A stretch of 64,000 nucleotides of DNA from Rhyacichthys aspro (GCA_036850595.1 CM072151.1:16407307-16471306); one strand, 5' to 3'; positions 23,975 through 36,289 are shown, counted from the stretch's first letter. The notes: a model not told the origin generated them from the letters alone. Made by a program: numbers and translations.

Positions 23975-25525
23975 GTACAGGTCCATTTATTATTATTTTT
24001 ATTTATTTGTACAGCCTAGATTACAAACAAATCCAATCACATTTTAGATTTTTTGAGAACAGTTAGAAACAGTTACTACATCTAGTGTAACCCCTCTGAC
24101 TAGCACTAATAAAAACTTAAAGAGGTAGTATTTCTAATCCCCAGAGCAGAGCATTTGGGCAACACCTGATATGGTAATATCAGTCGGCAGCTCTGCTCCA
24201 AACATAGAGGTGAACAAATGTGAAAACGATGTGAGGTGATGTGGATATGTTGGACAGGGAGGGAAAAAAGAGACTTCCCTGCAGTCTACTGTGGTTTAAC
24301 ACTTCTGTTTGGCTTTAACCAAAATCATTTTTACACTAAAAGACGATGCTTTGAATGAGTCAGAAGTGCTGACCACTTCTTTAGGGCGTAAACAAGTGTG
24401 AGGATAACCAGCCAAAACATCCTGATTCCTCTGGGACGGCTGGCATTCTGGTGATCTGTGTATGTCTCTCTGTTTTTGTGGTGTCTTGTGCTGCAGAGGG
24501 ACTTTTCCTAGAAGTGCAGGCCTCCAGAAGGGAGTCAAAGATCACGTCCCGGGAGAGAAGGATAGAGGTGAGGACGGGACAGAGAGGGGCTCAGAGATTA
24601 AATAAACACAGGTGATGATGGCCGCCTGTCATAACCATCACATCTAATCTCTGGGGGCTGTGAGGCACCACGGAGGCTAGCACCAAGACGAGCAGCTGAT
24701 AGCGTGGAGTGCTAACAGACGTGTAAGCTGTGATGACGCCTGATTAAAGGAAATGACGCAGAGCTCACTCGTTAATGATGTGCACTTTGACAAATCGACA
24801 CATATCCTTTGGGCTGTGTGTGTGTGTTGGGGGGTCCTCACTCATACTCAGCCTGTTCAGATTATTCACACAGCCCCAGGCACAGATCAGCCAAACACAG
24901 TGATGGATGCAGCACCGACAAGGATTCTGCATACCCCATCTTCTGTAAATCTGTATGGAGAATGTGATTAGTTAACCTGGGCCTCCACGGAGAGCCTTAA
25001 CGGGGCCAATGGAAACTGACCTTGTAATATTTCTCATTTACAGACACACACTCCTAACTAGACTGTCACCGTAGATAATCCACACAGAAATAACTGCACC
25101 CCCACTGCGACTGTTAGGCTCGGATTCAATTAGTCTTATCTCAAATGGACACGGCACTTCCTCCTGTTCATAAACCATTTAATATGTCTGCTTTAACAAA
25201 GTATATCAAAACATACCAGTGCTACAAAGCAGTGTTCAGTACAGTATGTACTCCGTCAAACCACTGTGAAAATATGCTCTAAAGCCTTTAGGAAGAACAG
25301 CTGATGTATGGAGTGATAGACAGTCTTTCCTGCCCACTTCCTTCGTTCTCTATGCTACAAAGAGAGGATGTGTGCACTGTAACAGTTCCTTCTTTATTCT
25401 GTGGATCAGATTGGTTATTCTAGACAGGACGGTGTCTGGTTTTCATTCAAATGAGACAGTAGTTCTTGGGGAAACCAGGTAAATAATATTGCATTTTCAT
25501 CTTATCTGAATATAAAATAGTAATA
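23975..25525. other. Non-coding stretch
   Basis: AT-rich to about 24060, then GC-richer at 24500-25020 with no repeat recognised. Frames of 72-80 codons on both strands lack motifs. Confidence 0.4.
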
Positions 25526-26328
25526 CAGTGGTCCCTCGTTTATCGCGGGGGTTACGTTCTAAAAATAACCCTCAATAGGCAAAATCCGCGAAGTAGTCAG
25601 CTTTATTTTTTTACAATTATTATATATGTTTTAAGGCTGTAAAACCCCTCACCACACACTTTATACACTTTTCTCAGACAGGCATTAACATTTTCTCACA
25701 TTTCTCTCTTGTTTAAACACTCTCAAAGTTCAAACCTTAGCATCTTCCTCTGCCTTTTGGGTGCGACCGCAGGTGCCTTTGTCGGTGCAGAACGTTTCGT
25801 GGACATTGTGGGTTTTGTCGGGGAGAAAACTTGCAAACATACAGCACTTCAGAGTCACACTGTTAGCAATCGAACATTCATGTAAATTTGGCCGAACGCA
25901 TTCTGTACTGTACAGGAGACACGGCACGGAGGAGATTGATTGACAATGGTCTACAGTCCCTTAGCCAATCAGGACGCAGAACACAATGCGCGAGTTCTCC
26001 CTTAGCCAATCAGGACGCAGAACACAATGCGCGAGTTCTCCCTTAGCCAATCAGGACGCAGAACACAATGCGCGAGTTCTCCCTTAGCTAATCAGGACAC
26101 AGAACACAATGCACGAGTTCTCCCTTAGCCAATCAGGACGCAGAACACAATGCACGAGTTCTCCCTTAGCCAATCAGGACGCAGAACACAATGCACGAGT
26201 TCTCCCTTAGCCAATCAGGACGCAGAACACAATGCGCGTTCATACGCTGTAAAAAAAAAAAGCATGCAAAATTGCACAAAAAAAAATCCGCCACGAAAGG
26301 TGAACCACGTTATAGTGAGGGACAACTG
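25526..26328. mobile_element. pogo/Tigger-like miniature element, 803 bp
   Basis: The left end CAGTGGTCCCTCGTTTATCG and the right end, read inward CAGTTGTCCCTCACTATAAC, are inverted repeats flanked by TA on both sides (25524-25525, 26329-26330), as expected for Tc1/mariner-type insertion. CAGTGGTCCCTCG ends with CGCGG and GTGGCGG shoulders fit the pogo/Tigger group. No transposase remains. The right half is a 41-bp tandem array. Confidence 0.8.
25958..26238 (+). repeat. 41-bp minisatellite, 7 units, each with a CCAAT box
   Basis: Units start at 25958, 25999, 26040, 26081, 26122, 26163 and 26204, spaced exactly 41 bp; the last is slightly short. Each begins CCCTTAGCCAATCAGGACGC (one unit has GCTAATCAGGACAC). 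Six keep an intact CCAATCAG, which matches the NF-Y consensus; the fourth has CTAAT. GCGCGAG at the unit end changes to GCACGAG in later units. Period 41 is not a multiple of three, so no long frame results. Confidence 0.95.
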
Positions 26329-26341
26329 TATAACAATAAAC

Positions 26342-26640
26342 TGGGGGGACACCATGGTTAGCACTGAGTAGCTGGCCTCACAATAAGGAGGTCATGGGTT
26401 CGATTCCCGAGCTGGCCAGCACTTGGGTTCCCTCTGGGTACAGCAGCTTCTTCCCTCTGTTCAAAGCATGTGAAGTTGTGCAGTTGGAGGATCTAAATCG
26501 TCCCAAGTGAATAAATGTGAGTGAAGTGAATGTTGTGAGAGAGTGAATTGTGTGCGTTCATGCCCTTGTGACTGACGACTGTATATCAGCTGGGATAGGC
26601 TCCAGCCCCAAGACCCTTATTGGTTCGAAAGAATGAATGC
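26342..26640 (+). mobile_element. tRNA-related dispersed repeat (SINE-like)
   Basis: A box-like TGGTTAGCACTGAGTAGC near 26355 and a canonical RNA polymerase III B box GGTTCGATTCC (26397-26407) are followed by GGGTTCCCTCTGGGTAC and, at about 26588, CAGCTGGGATAGGCTCCAGC. This order of motifs is that of a widespread teleost tRNA-related repeat. It sits 12 bp after the pogo-like element. It is diverged and is not a functional tRNA: no cloverleaf is evident. Confidence 0.75.
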
Positions 26641-28315
26641 CTAATAAATTTAGCAGAAATATAGAGTGGGTTTTTTGTGAATTTATTAAGTGTTTAAGCC
26701 AATTTGAACACAGCACAAGATACAATTCTGTGCTTCTTCTTCAGCAATGCTTAGTTTGTCTACTGGGTTTAACATGGAGCTTTAAGTGTCTATTTTCTAA
26801 AAATGTGAAATATTAACTATATACTACAGAATGTACACAAAGCATTTATAATACTGTAGAAGTGCATTATATTGTTGTAAATTTTGCTTCAATGTATTGT
26901 TACAAGAGAATATAATGCAGCTTCTTGGAGGCATTACATCTTATTTCCAGTATTTCTATGTCTATTATGTTGTATTATATTCTGTCCCTCTCCTGTACGC
27001 CACAGCGTAGAATAGCTTCCAATCTTTTCTATTGTAATGTTTCAGTCATGTCAGAGTGTTATTATTATTGGCGGAGGCATGTACTACTTGGAGCTACTGA
27101 CATTTTTTTTATTTGATTTCCATTGTTTGGCAAGTAATGAGAAAGTTTGCGAATGGAAAACTGGAGTCAACCACATTAAAGCTGACACTAAAAGCCAGAT
27201 TAAAGCTGCTTTACTTTTCACATTCTGCCGTGTTTCTTTTCGAGCTTACTAACGAGAAGAAACTGCAATCAGCTGCAAAACATAAAACCAATGCACCAGT
27301 GAACCAATGTCCATGTGTGTGTATTGAACAAATCAAGAGCGAGGACATGTTGCACTCTTTGGGCTAGGAACAATATCAGGAAGTCTTTAATGCGAACCAG
27401 AAGCTAAAACAACACACGCACACTGAAGGCTACATGATATGACGGAGAAATGTTCTGTACAAGACCAAGAAACTCATCGCTGACTCATCCTCGTAATTCA
27501 CTGCTCATTGTGTGTCCATCACATGACTCCACCTGCTGTTGTTTAACACACAGGGGTCCATTCACAAATAAAATGGATGATTGTAAAAGTCTTGTGTTCG
27601 GGGTCTTGACTCTGATGTTGATGCATCCCCGATTGTCTGATACAGAGCCATAAAACAAACTGTATTCTTTGACCTTTTATCTCTCCCTGGGTTTTTATTT
27701 GAACCATACCAGCGTCAGAGGCCTCTTTATTTGTTGAGTAATGGTCTTAGTATTTGAAGTCTCAATTGTATTCACCAAAGTTCTGAAAAGAGAAGGGCTC
27801 AAAGGATTAAGTCATTTTGCTACATTTCCGTCAGAATTTGCTTTTAGCGTGGTATTTGACTTTTAGGTCATGGACCACAGGAGCTCACTCACCTCAAACA
27901 AGTAGTGTACATACAATAAAACTACGAAATAATTAAAACAGACCTAACCTCATCAGCATAGCTTTAATAATAGACAGCTGGTGTAACCTACTTCAAAAAA
28001 CTACTGGTGCATGTGTAGTTCTCAAGATGCAGAAAAAGGAATCCAATGCTATTAAACACTAGAATTATTTGTGTGATTTACCAAAAAGATTCTTAGATTT
28101 TTTACACTGTGGTCTCAATTCCTGCTCACTTTCCTTACACATTTTCCTCGCATGAAGTCCATCAAGACATGAGAATGGAGAAAACACATGCCAGATCCAT
28201 CTACTCAAAGGGAAAATTTGTGTCTTTACGCATCAACTATTTTATTCAATGCTTACTGAGGCAAACTACACACTGTTGCTATTGGCTTTGTGTAATCTAG
28301 TCATTAATCATAAAC
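26641..28315. other. Non-coding stretch
   Basis: No repeat or gene recognised. Overlapping plus frames at 26925-27367 (63, 71, 84 codons) have no motifs. Confidence 0.4.
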
Positions 28316-28365
28316 TTAAAGGGGCAGTGTAACTTTTAGCCGGTAGAGGGGGCAGATCCAGACTC
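28316..28365 (+). mobile_element. TTAAAG-type transposon end
   Basis: TTAAAGGGGCAGTGTAAC followed by TTTTAGCCGGTAGAGGG matches the right end of the element at 9395-9902 read inward. No partner end was found within 600 bp downstream, so the element is truncated or its other end is diverged. Confidence 0.4.
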
Positions 28366-28968
28366 TCTGTGTTGTTACGAAATCAGCGTTATATTCCATG
28401 ACAAGTGGAGACTATCCCAGCAGGAAATGTCTGCTGAAACAGTAGGGTCATCTTACTGTATTTTGTACAAATACGACTCTGCTAGGGTCCAGTGTATTGG
28501 CCTATTTCTGCTCCGATGGATTATTTCATTAAAAATAAGGAAAGATAGGCCAGGGAGCCATTTAGCCTTCAAAAATACACATTTGGCAACAAAAGCAGCA
28601 ATATTTCCCATACAAGCATACAATATGAAGGCACTAAATATTAATAAAGCAATATGTGTGTCATAGTGTATGCTTTTGTGTGTAGTTTATGTCTATTGTA
28701 ATGACATGCATTTTATCTTAATACAAATTGGGGGGTTTAGCAATTGCATCAGGCAGATTGCATATTGATTGTCTAACATCTGATGAGGAAACACAGATTC
28801 TATAACAATCCATGTAAAACTCTGGCTTCTCCATGTGCTATTCTTTGGCCTTCTGTACATGTTTACAGATAACAGCTGCGCATTCATCACTTGCAGCTTG
28901 TAGCCTTTTGCTTGTGCAACTTAAATGCTTGTATAATAAGAGTCTCTCGCTAATCTTCTCCTCTCGAA

Positions 28969-29127
28969 CACTGATAGCACACACATGTTGGTTGCCATTT
29001 ACCGAAATCATCTTGTTTAAGCAGAATTTGTGAGTGTTGTGTTGGTGGCTAATGCCCTTTTATCCACTGAAAACGTTTTACGATTTGCTTAACCTCTGTT
29101 GATTAAATGTGCACAAACGGTAAAAGG
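28969..29127 (+). repeat. Unclassified dispersed repeat D, copy 1
   Basis: It begins CACTGATAGCACACACA, continues with AAATCATCTTGTTTAAGCAG and ends ACAAACGGTAAAAGG. Copy 2 (42099) shares the first half in nearly the same words; copy 3 (62339) shares the start, TAATGCCCT in the middle and the identical ACAAACGGTAAAAGG end. No terminal inverted repeat, poly(A) tail or coding remnant seen. Confidence 0.6.
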
Positions 29128-31440
29128 TCTACAGGTCTGAAAGCAGAGATCGTTGGGTCTCCTGGGCCCTCTGCCACGTTGATGTAAAGGTACACAGCCA
29201 TACACTTACAGTTACCATGGTTACGAAGCCTGACGGAGCCAAGCGCGTTGTTAGCATCCCTCACCGAGACATATGGTGGCAATCTCTGCAGAATGTTGGG
29301 GTGCTGCAAGAAGAGAAGGAGGGGTGGAGTGTTATGGAAGAGTGAAAAATGTTTAGTGCTAAGGAGAGAGGGGGAGAAAATGGGAAAGAGGGAAGTAGAT
29401 AATTCATTTCCAAGAAAACAGGAGTCTGTTTTCCATCCAGATTTTTGTTTTTGTTTTTTGGAGTCGAACTGTTGAGATGAGCCCTGAATTAGCGTTAATA
29501 ATCCTGCTGCACTGACGCACACTTGAGCAGATTTCCAGCGTTAGCCGCACTATGGGCTACAATTGTAAATGATCAGGTCTGAATGTGGTTTGCTGTGATT
29601 GTGTTACTAACCTGGATCAGCTGCTTGGCACACACACAGCTCTGGTTGTCAAGCTGTCACTTCACTGAGGCTTAGCTTTCACTAATTAGGTGATGTAATG
29701 TGCCGTATAGAAACCTCAGACTCACGACCATTAGAGCACTCTGTAAGTACTCTCAACATATACCTCAATGGCATCCATGTTCTCTGAGAATTGGCTTTGA
29801 GGTTGATGGTTGTTCCATAAAAGTGCAATCAATGCAGTCCAATTACCTTCTGATTTACAGCTTCCATTCGCCAAAGGACAGGATCAAAGAAGGAAAGGGT
29901 TGTAGGTAGATGGAGTAGCTTTACATGTGAAACTCCATTGTAAAATAGTATGACGCTATGCTTTTACAGAAGGTGCAATTACGCCGTTTTAATGTGATGT
30001 TTCGCAGCTAGAATTCCTGCTGATGCCAAAAACTGTACAAATTATAAAGCAATGTTGTTAAAATCCCGCCAACTTCACCGTGCTGTAAAAACAAGCCTAA
30101 TACCTGTTCTGGACTGCGTCTCTATGTACGAGCTGTGAAAACACAAAGATCAAAGTGTGACAGTCCAAAAAGAGCGGGATTTGCTGCTGGGCTGTGGTTT
30201 ACCCATAAAGTCTGATGTTACATTCAGGGCCCAGGTAAGGAGCATGGGAGTGTGTACATAGAGGTGGAGCGAGACATTTTTAGAGCAGACTTCATATGAC
30301 AGGAGTTCACAAGTTCAACTTAAAAAATGACTGTTTACATTTCAGATATATTAAAAGGGTCTGACGGTAGGGTAATGCTACTGGGTTCAGGAGGAGGTTA
30401 AACATGAAGCAGTTAAACATAGTGTCAGATTAAGGCAATAGATAATAAATAAATGTCAAAATAAAAGATGTATATACCTTTATTAAAATGTTTATGGTGT
30501 GGTTTTAGAAGACGAATTCAAATGGCTCAATTTGAGTAATCCTTGAAAACTTCATTTTCATGCTACACATTGATTTTTTGTCTTAATACAGGGTAGAATA
30601 TTAGATTACCGTTAATTGTCAAACACATGGGTGACATGGATTAGTTATAAAAACTATACACTTGACTTGACATCACAAAACCTTGGCAAAAAAACATCTG
30701 TATGTATCTAGAGAATATCAAAACTGGATTGAGCCATTTAAAAAAAACATTTCAGTCTTTTTTTTTTCTTCTTTTTCCTTTTTTCTTTTTTTGTGGTTGT
30801 TAAAAAAGATTAATTTTAGTCCATGTATAATTATACATGCAACATAAGGTTTTTATGAAGTGATGGAAGATGAATAAAAACGGTGCTTACTCAAAAAGCA
30901 CATGGCTTATTAGAATAAATCAGTCTGCACTGTTATGCACTAGTTACTATACTATACTATGCTATACTTAATGCTAAGTGGCTAATGTCATTGCCGCCTG
31001 TGACACTGTAGATAGCTGTTGTTCAATTGACTCAGAACTAGCACAAACAGTGAAAAACAAACTATTTTTTACTGTGTTGCTAAAAGAAAACAGAAAGATG
31101 GCTATCATAGCTCTGCAGTAGTGACCATTGGAGACCAATGTTATGAAATACAATTCCCTTTGTTTATTTCTCTTAAAAGGTGAAGTGAAGGACAGAGCTA
31201 ATAGTTAATGCTTGTCTTCTATAGGTTTATGTGACTAATCTCAGCTCTTTTAAACGAATAAACTTGTGCATGATAAGAGTCGGGGATATTAGTTTAAAAA
31301 AGTTTTGTGGCATAGTGCTAAATGACGGTGCTTATTGAGGCCTGACAGTCTGAGATTTACACTGGCGCTGTTCATGATGTGTCAGCAGAAACGTCGGCAG
31401 GTGCAGAAATGTTCTCAAAAATAAAATATATTAGGTTAAG
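29128..31440. other. Non-coding stretch
   Basis: A 139-codon minus frame (29103-29522) and a 75-codon plus frame overlap a purine-rich patch; no motif supports either. The rest is AT-rich without a recognised family, with a pyrimidine tract at 30757-30793. Confidence 0.4.
30757..30793. repeat. Polypyrimidine tract (T/C)
   Basis: Long run of T with scattered C and no purine for about 37 bases. Confidence 0.9.
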
Positions 31441-31676
31441 CTTTAGTAGGTTCAAACTATGAGCCCATTGCTGGATTTCAAGTGCAGTCAAGGGTAACTA
31501 CTGTACTCATGGTTGTCAGTTTAAGCTGTTATGAGTTAAATCTGTGCTAAATGAAAAGAGAAAACAAAAAGGGACATTTCACTTTGGTGTAGTTATCACT
31601 TGAGCCTTTGTGGGGCCCTCCTGTGACATGAAGGTACTAGATATGGCCCCAGGTCGACATGAGTTTGAGACCCCTG
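31441..31676. mobile_element. hAT-type element, right end clear, left end degenerate
   Basis: The right end, read inward, is CAGGGGTCTCAAACTCATG with a GGGGCC shoulder, related to the hAT ends at 23359 and 34230. The octamer after it is CTTTAAGT (31677-31684). A weak counterpart, TAGGTTCAAACTATGAGCCC, lies at about 31447, preceded by GCTTTAG. The left boundary is therefore approximate. Confidence 0.45.
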
Positions 31677-31684
31677 CTTTAAGT

Positions 31685-33528
31685 TGTGTGCTAGGAGTAA
31701 ATGCAGATCGCTCCCCTCTATGATTAAAATTCTCACGATGCTACACTTATACAGGCATCGGTAAGAAAATAATCTCTCTCATATTCATATTCAACAGGGA
31801 TCTTGCTTCTTTGTCCTTCCCTGTGCCTCTGTGTAATCAGGCCTCCTGCAAAGAGGCTTTCTGTGAGGACAAAGACCAACACGGACTGAAGGAGTGGGAC
31901 TTAAGGGAAGTTTAGCTCCTATGGGCCGAGGCCTGGGGGTCCCGGGTTAAAACGTGCACCTGTGTATGTACAAACAACTGCTGCCTCAGAGTTACAAAGC
32001 AATATCTGGATCAACCTCTGGAGGAAATTGCCTCCAGCATCGAGGGGGGCATAATCCCAACTGTTCCACTGGAGCCAACTTCTTCTTCTTCTTTTTTTTC
32101 CTCCCTCACAGCCCTGACACACTCAATAGTCCACACAGCAGGGTCGCTTCCAAAGCTCTGACTCCATCCATGAGGAATGCATGAGCTGGATGCCTCACAC
32201 ACAGTAATACACACAATAGTACCCATGAACACAAACAAATGGAAACACAAAATATCTGCACAGCTGAGGTCGGACACTTGTATGTGGCAACAGCAGGTGG
32301 TTCTAAAACTCTTACTGGAATCACAGTCCCACCCTGCACCAAGGTCACATTTTCTTGTGCGTCGCTCATGAAAATAGATTGTGGCTTGAGGTTTCTTGAA
32401 AAGCAATTGACCTTAGAGAATGTTTTGAATGTAACCTTTGGCTGCTTGCGTTACACGTTTGCACCTACGCCGATCTGAGGAGGAGTGCAGGACAATGGGA
32501 AAGCAACTGCGGCCTAGTACGGAGAAGAGGTAGGTCCGTTGAAGTTATGTTCCACTATCCTCCTGCGTGTGCACGGCTTGGCACCTGCTGCAGATCTATT
32601 CGTCTCTTCTCGTAAACCGTGAACCAAAACAGTCGGCATTGAATTAAAGATAGACAAACGACAGGCTTAGTTAAGACACTGAAAGCAGACATGGTGACAC
32701 GGGTAATGCCTGAATTGAAATTGATCCACACGCTGGATTCGGATTTGGACCATTTCATGCTGAAAGAATTTAGGCACGGCTTCACTTGGCTTCAGTTTGA
32801 GAGGTCTGGCTTCCTCGTCTTTTCCACTGTGGAGTGTGGAAAAGTGGGTCGTGAACTTCTCACCTGCTAAGGTTAAGGTGGTATGAAAAGTGTTGTTTTG
32901 ATGAATAAGAGTCGAGGATTAAGAAAATATTAGAGTACAAGAATATAGTGGGGGGTTTTGCTTTGCTTTCCAGCTTTGAGTTCATGCTAGTTCAGACTTC
33001 GCAGGCTTACATAACCATCAGTGAATGTACAAATTTCAATCGTCACAGATTTTGAGCACAAATTTTTTCACTTCAGTGCGTTGTTAATTTGACGTAACGC
33101 CCCCTCTACACCTCAGCACCTCATTTCTGTTTTCTGAGGCTAAATGGACAATTCTGCTTTAAAAGATAACCGGATAGTTCCCTGGAAAAGAGTAAAGTAA
33201 TATGCATGATTTGCAGATTTAAATATTCTGTAAGGTTCTAAATGACACATTTCAAAAAGTCAAAGTGAATGTGTTGGTAAGTTACTGTATTTTATAAAAG
33301 TTTAAGATATTTTTAGGTTATTTGTCATTTTTGCATTCATAGACTGGGCTGTTATACTTATAAGTTTTGAAGTCTGAACAATCCAAAATGAATACTACTT
33401 TTTAAAGTAAGACGTATTACAATTTACATGCTGTACAAAAGTTAAAGTATGGCAATGTTAAATGATTCAAGTTAATTATCTTCTGTTAAACTGAAGACTC
33501 AGTGTGTTAAAAGTTGACAAGTTGTGTG
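31685..33528. other. Non-coding stretch with overlapping short frames
   Basis: At 31919-32478 both strands are open in several frames (up to 131 codons, minus). None has a recognisable domain, and mutual overlap argues for compositional chance. Nothing else recognised. Confidence 0.35.
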
Positions 33529-33544
33529 ATTAATCATGATTAAT
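33529..33544. promoter_or_regulatory. Perfect TAAT palindrome (possible homeodomain dyad)
   Basis: ATTAATCATGATTAAT is a perfect 16-bp palindrome containing two inverted TAAT cores and is followed by another TAATTA. Such dyads can bind homeodomain dimers, but similar words also occur within fish repeats, so function is unproven. Confidence 0.25.
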
Positions 33545-34221
33545 TACAGCCAGGTTTTGATTTATTTTTTTATTTTTTAAATTTTTTATCAGTTTTTGGA
33601 TAAAAGCATGATAAATTTTGTTAATAACTTTCATTGAAAAATCCAAACATCTGAATCCTTTGAGTTCCTATTTGAATGTAGAGTATATAGGGCCCAGTAT
33701 CGTGCCTTGCGGTGCCTCTAATGTACAGAATGTAAAGCATCCACACAAGTATAGCTGCAATACATATAGATCTGCTCTCATTCATAAATTATCTCTTTCT
33801 CAAGCGCTCTCAGATACCTCTACATATTCTAAGCGTCTATATAAAAATAGAGCCTACCAAGTTTGGCCTGTGGAGAGGAAGACATGAGCCCGTTATATCC
33901 GGCCAGCACAGAGACAGGTGAGTAGCGGTGCTCTTTACCCACCGCTCGTACCTGCCAGAGCCCAGTGCTGGCTCTACTCGGCTGCGTCGTTGTCACTATC
34001 ATTTATAGCCGACCTGCCCCGAGATCAAAGCATAGCGTGTGTTACTGAGTCCGGGCCTGGCTGTAAGAGGAGAAGGTGTGCATGCCTGTTCATGAAGCCT
34101 AGCCATGCTATACTGGAGTTACTGTTTATATCCCACTGGTCAGACTACATTTAGATCTGTCTCTTAATATTAGTTACTTAGGAAACATGTTTTTAGATAT
34201 CAGACATTAAGATTAGTCTAG
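33545..34221. other. Non-coding stretch
   Basis: T-rich at 33558-33595; otherwise nothing recognised. Two plus frames (89 and 78 codons) at 33618-34154 lack motifs. Confidence 0.4.
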
Positions 34222-34229
34222 GATTAGAG

Positions 34230-34550
34230 CAGTGGTGTCAAACTCAAAGTGGTGAGGCGGTCAGGGGCTGAAGACTCCAACTAAAATCCAACTAAAACCT
34301 GTTCAAATCCAACTGAAACCTGTTCAGATGCAACTGAAACCTGTTCAAATCCAAGTAGAACCGGTTTAAATCTAACTAAAATATGTTCAAATCCAACTAA
34401 AACCTATTGTTTCCTATTAGATATCTGTAGAATAGTTTACTGCCTTTTGCCAAGTCCCAAAAATATTACCTACAAAATGTACTGAAGGGCCATATAAAAC
34501 ATTGCAAAGGGCCGCATTTGGCCCCTGGGCCATGAGTTTGACGTGTTTTG
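34230..34550. mobile_element. hAT-type non-autonomous element with minisatellite core, 321 bp
   Basis: The left end is CAGTGGTGTCAAACTCAA. The right end, read inward, is CAAAACACGTCAAACTCATG with GGCCC shoulders. Flanking octamers are GATTAGAG (34222-34229) and GATCAGAG (34551-34558), seven of eight identical, a hAT-type target duplication. The core (about 34270-34405) holds six or so 21-bp units of the CCAACTAAAACCTGTTCAAA type, the same family as at 1241 and 23513. Confidence 0.8.
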
Positions 34551-34619
34551 GATCAGAGGATGGAAGTAGTTGCATTAAGACTATCCTGGCCAGCTATTCC
34601 CATTCATGTCATTCATGTC

Positions 34620-34860
34620 AAATTTGTTTACAAATTATTATTAATATTGATTATTAAGTGATAATAAAGATGTTAATGATGGTAGTGGTAATAATACTGA
34701 TAATTAAAATAATAAAAATAATAATTCTGTTGCTATTATAATTGTTTAAATTGGTAATGATGGTAATGACAATTTTGGTTACAACAATAATATAATGATA
34801 ATGATAGAAATCAATCAAAATAATGTTAACAATAATTAATTAAATTAGTAATATCTGTTT
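34620..34860. repeat. AT-rich trinucleotide low-complexity tract
   Basis: Irregular AAT, ATAAT, GATAATGAT and GGTAATGATGGTAATG words; an eroded trinucleotide repeat rather than a clean microsatellite. Confidence 0.75.
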
Positions 34861-34869
34861 TTCTTCTGT

Positions 34870-35046
34870 TTTAAGAATGTAACTTACCACAACTGTTTTG
34901 TGTTTTTCCTTTTTTGTTTTTTGCTTTTCTTTTCTTTCTGTCTTGTTGTAAATGTTAAAAAATGAAGGCACAATAAGTTTTTATTTCAGCCTAATTAAGT
35001 ATTATTGCCAATCCTACTTTCAATGACCGAATAAACTGAACTGAAC
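34870..35046 (+). mobile_element. Possible LINE 3' end
   Basis: T-rich sequence with AATGAAGGCACAATAAG ends in GACCGAATAAACTGAACTGA, resembling the terminal oligomer repeats at the 3' ends of fish non-LTR retrotransposons. No coding remnant is attached. Tentative. Confidence 0.3.
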
Positions 35047-36289
35047 TAAAGACGTACGTTTTAAGACTGGCATGACATATTTGAGATGCGTCAATACAAA
35101 ACAGACCTGGCCTGGTTTGTTTCATGGAGTGACTCACTAAAAAACATTTCTGGTCCACTGGAACCAGCATGGCTTTTCTTACTCATGCACACATTTTTAC
35201 CATTACACTCATGAGACGCTGGGAGCAGATGAGGGGAATGGGTGTGTCTGACACTCTTCATTACGCAGCAAAGCCTTCGGACTCCCCTCCGTGACAGACG
35301 ATTGGTGATTATTGATGACCTACTTCCTCCCCGGTCAAAGTGAAGCTTGGTGGCCGATGTGACTTCCCAGAGGGGAGCGATCCGCGAGTGACTGGGAGGA
35401 CTCGAATGCCTTTCTCAATGTGATTCGCCCACATTCTCGACAGTTGAGTGACATACCATCGGGACAGCTGAGCTCGCGGTATCGGTCAGTGCTGCACCTG
35501 TCGATGAAGGCAGAGCGAGTGGAACGCTGAGCACAACAGTATTTCCTCATTTAAAGCTCATTAATACATAGTGGCCCTTTAAAAACTCTAATTCGGCCCA
35601 TTAGGCATGTGCTTGGATCTGACGTCAATAGCTTCTTCAAGGCGTTTTGGAGTGATTTTGCAGTGATGGCATCCGTGTTGTGTTACAGTAACAGGAATGC
35701 ATCATGGCCCCACTATTTAACAGCTGCATCTTTAAGCAGAGACGGGCTACTTATGTCAGTTAAGAAGCTATTAGGAAATGTCAGGTTTCATTATGAATCT
35801 GTTAAATTAGTCCATAAAGCGTCTTGACCTTTTAAAACCTGTCATGTGCAGTAACCAGACTTTTAATGAGACTGGTGCAAAACAAAGCAGTGGAGGTTCT
35901 GGTGACAGCAGCTTTAACGTACTTTACAATGAAGTACACTGGTTCTGCATGGTCTTAGTGGATTAGAGAGAGAGTGGTTTATAACAACACTTTGTGGACT
36001 GTGTTTTTCGCCTCAACCACAGCTGGTGTGGACCAGTGGTGTAGCATTACCAAAGTTATGGCTGATGCTTTAGATTTGAGAACCAAGCAACCATTTGCTT
36101 AAACTATTACTTTGTGAACGACATGCCCTTGGTCATATTGGATTAAAATGACCTTGTGTATCATGTTTAATTTTTGCCTCTACATCAGCAAACTTTACTC
36201 ACCAAGTACCATCTCTTAATATATTTGTTTCTTCATGTAACACCTACATATACAGTAATGATTATGGACATAAAAGAGGTTTAAAGTGA
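35047..36289. other. Unique stretch with conserved-element character
   Basis: Between about 35250 and 35830 the sequence is GC-richer, free of repeats, rich in CpG for this window and contains homeodomain-type TAAT cores and a TGACGTCA-like TGACGTCAAT. It may be a regulatory element or harbour an exon, but no frame (71-72 codons) has a recognisable domain. Confidence 0.35.

Noticed and set aside
25958..26238. Tandem 41-bp units as a CRISPR array
   Set aside because: There are no variable spacers: the units are contiguous and near identical. The setting is a vertebrate-type transposon.
26342..26640. Functional tRNA gene from the A/B-box-like motifs
   Set aside because: No cloverleaf or anticodon stem can be drawn and the sequence continues as a known type of tRNA-related repeat. 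The same applies to 61040-61170.
29103..29522. 139-codon minus-strand frame as a gene
   Set aside because: Composition is driven by a purine-rich patch; an overlapping frame on the other strand is equally open.
31919..32478. Overlapping frames on both strands as a small secreted or membrane protein
   Set aside because: Five or more frames overlap; none has a clear signal peptide followed by conserved residues, and no splice or polyadenylation context stands out.
36049..36090. CAGTGGTGTAGCATTACC (near 36034) as another hAT end
   Set aside because: Only the first nine bases match; no GGCCC shoulder, minisatellite or partner end nearby.
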